Shown piece after piece: positions 7,507-8,259 of a DNA stretch of 8,259 nt (position 1 is its first letter; each line of letters starts with the position of its first letter). The notes beneath the pieces are model-generated. The model had not been told where the DNA came from. It saw only the letters and a program-made list of their open reading frames with translations, and made no database searches. A program made the translations under genes and the position numbers. The DNA comes from an uncultured Terrimonas sp. (GTDB taxonomy: Bacteria > Bacteroidota > Bacteroidia > Chitinophagales > Chitinophagaceae): NCBI GenBank assembly GCA_946886925.1, contig CAMPJQ010000098.1, positions 1 through 8,259 of the forward strand, read 5' to 3'.

Positions 7507-8112
7507 CTATTCTTTGGATTTTAATGCTTTGGGGCGAATGAGGGGATAATCAATCTCGGAGCGAAGGCTGGTCATTATTTTTTTTATCGCAATGGCCATC
7601 TGCGCGTCAATTGTATTTACTGAAATATTAAGTATCTCAGCCACTTCTTTATACTTCAGTTTGTCTTCCCGCACCAGTTTAAAAATAATTTTACACCGGG
7701 GAGGAAGTTCATCAATGGCATGCTGAATTTTTTTGTGAAGGTCTGCTGTAATCATAAGTGCCTCAGGAGAGTTGGCTTCTGCCAGGTCAATATTAATACA
7801 ATCAAAAGGCTGTGTAATGTTTTCTTTAGCTTTTTTAGCCAGGAAGTTGAGCGACGTATTTTTGATTGCCGTGTACAAATACACTTTAATATTATGTATG
7901 CCGGTAAGGCTTTGCCTTATATTCCATATTTTAATAAATACATCTTCCACAATTTCTTCCGCAGCTTCTTTGATTTTTACAATCGCAAAAGCAAAATGGA
8001 ACAGTTTCTTATAATAAAAGTCGTACAATTGCCTGAACGACTGCTCATTGCCGGCAGCAATCTGTTGCATTAACTGCACATGTGCACGTATAATATCATT
8101 TCCGCTCTCCAT
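7507..8112 (-). CDS. ECF-type RNA polymerase sigma-70 factor (Bacteroidetes PUL type)
   Basis: The 201-residue product has the two-domain layout of ECF sigma factors, with regions 2 and 4 and no region 3. Region 2 spans about 24-92: FRQLYDFYYKKLFHFAFAIV is the core-RNAP-binding part and EEIVEDVFIKIW (52-63) the promoter -10 recognition helix. Region 4 spans about 128-182: DELPPRCKIIF (134-144) followed by the helix-turn-helix YKEVAEILNISVNTIDAQM (154-172), which should read the -35 element. The pairing with FecR and an STN-bearing SusC indicates that it directs transcription of this PUL, and perhaps of itself. The start at 8112 places region 2 at the usual distance; Met15 is a possible later start. 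The 103-nt gap to the FecR-like gene (7404-7506) shows no hairpin or consensus promoter that I can support, so the two genes are probably co-transcribed. Confidence 0.96.
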   Translation of the reverse strand: MESGNDIIRAHVQLMQQIAAGNEQSFRQLYDFYYKKLFHFAFAIVKIKEAAEEIVEDVFIKIWNIRQSLTGIHNIKVYLYTAIKNTSLNFLAKKAKENITQPFDCINIDLAEANSPEALMITADLHKKIQHAIDELPPRCKIIFKLVREDKLKYKEVAEILNISVNTIDAQMAIAIKKIMTSLRSEIDYPLIRPKALKSKE

Positions 8113-8259
8113 AAAAGCAATCGCCTGAATTGGCGCAAAACAATAAAAGGTTATAACTGAATGACAAAATAGTTACTGCATATGCTGCACAGAGGCCAAT
8201 TGAAAGCTAATCAACCCCACAAATAAAAAAGTATATGTAGGTACTGGAATTGCGGGCAA
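8113..8259 (-). promoter_or_regulatory. Leader region upstream of the sigma factor gene, presumed promoter
   Basis: This AT-rich stretch precedes the first gene of the cluster and should hold its promoter, but no exact TTTG/TAnnTTTG pair is present. Visible structure is limited to a GCATATGC palindrome (8178-8185) and a short CGCC-N6-GGCG dyad (8122-8135) just before the start codon. A minus-strand frame stays open from the right edge to a TAA at 8173-8175 (28 codons), which could be the tail of another gene or chance; the composition does not decide it. Confidence 0.3.

Noticed and set aside
8113..8259. Canonical Bacteroidetes TTTG / TAnnTTTG promoter for the sigma gene
   Set aside because: Near matches such as TTTATTTG and CTATTTTG deviate at fixed positions or have wrong spacing; none is good enough to annotate as a site.

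Overview
The window looks like part of a Bacteroidetes chromosome, most likely a soil or plant-associated member of the Chitinophagaceae/Sphingobacteriia type. The evidence is a SusC/SusD pair, a Bacteroidetes-style ECF sigma factor with a FecR-type anti-sigma factor, A-rich leaders without clear Shine-Dalgarno sites, and a SusC N-terminal shape (long charged stretch, signal peptide, STN domain) common in that group. Family placement is inference; no marker gene is present.

All five real genes lie on the minus strand and read from right to left as one polysaccharide utilization locus (PUL). In transcription order they are: ECF sigma factor (8112-7507), FecR-like anti-sigma factor (7403-6255), SusC-like TonB-dependent transducer with an STN domain (6136-2864), SusD-like surface lipoprotein (2805-1321), and a GH30 glycoside hydrolase lipoprotein (1206 to the left edge, incomplete at its C-terminus). 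The GH30 gene fills the left 1.2 kb and is open through the window edge. The gaps are 103, 118, 58 and 114 nt. No plus-strand gene is credible.

Expected working model, from known families: the SusC/SusD complex binds and imports a glycan fragment released by the surface GH30 enzyme. The periplasmic STN domain of SusC reports the loaded state to the C-terminal domain of FecR, which frees the sigma factor to switch on the locus. The GH30 sequence resembles subfamily 3, so a beta-1,6-glucan (pustulan-like, fungal or yeast wall glucan) is the best substrate guess; this is not proven.

The genes form an ordinary PUL type; I see no undescribed protein system. The most interesting material is in the gaps. 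Three of the four gene junctions carry inverted repeats: a large 59-nt imperfect palindrome built from CCTG(T/G/C)CAGG-like units between susD-like and GH30, a perfect 9-bp stem just after FecR, and an AT-rich 8-bp stem between SusC and SusD. A further 7-bp inverted repeat sits 13 nt before the SusC start codon. These could set the relative expression of the genes or be dispersed repeats.
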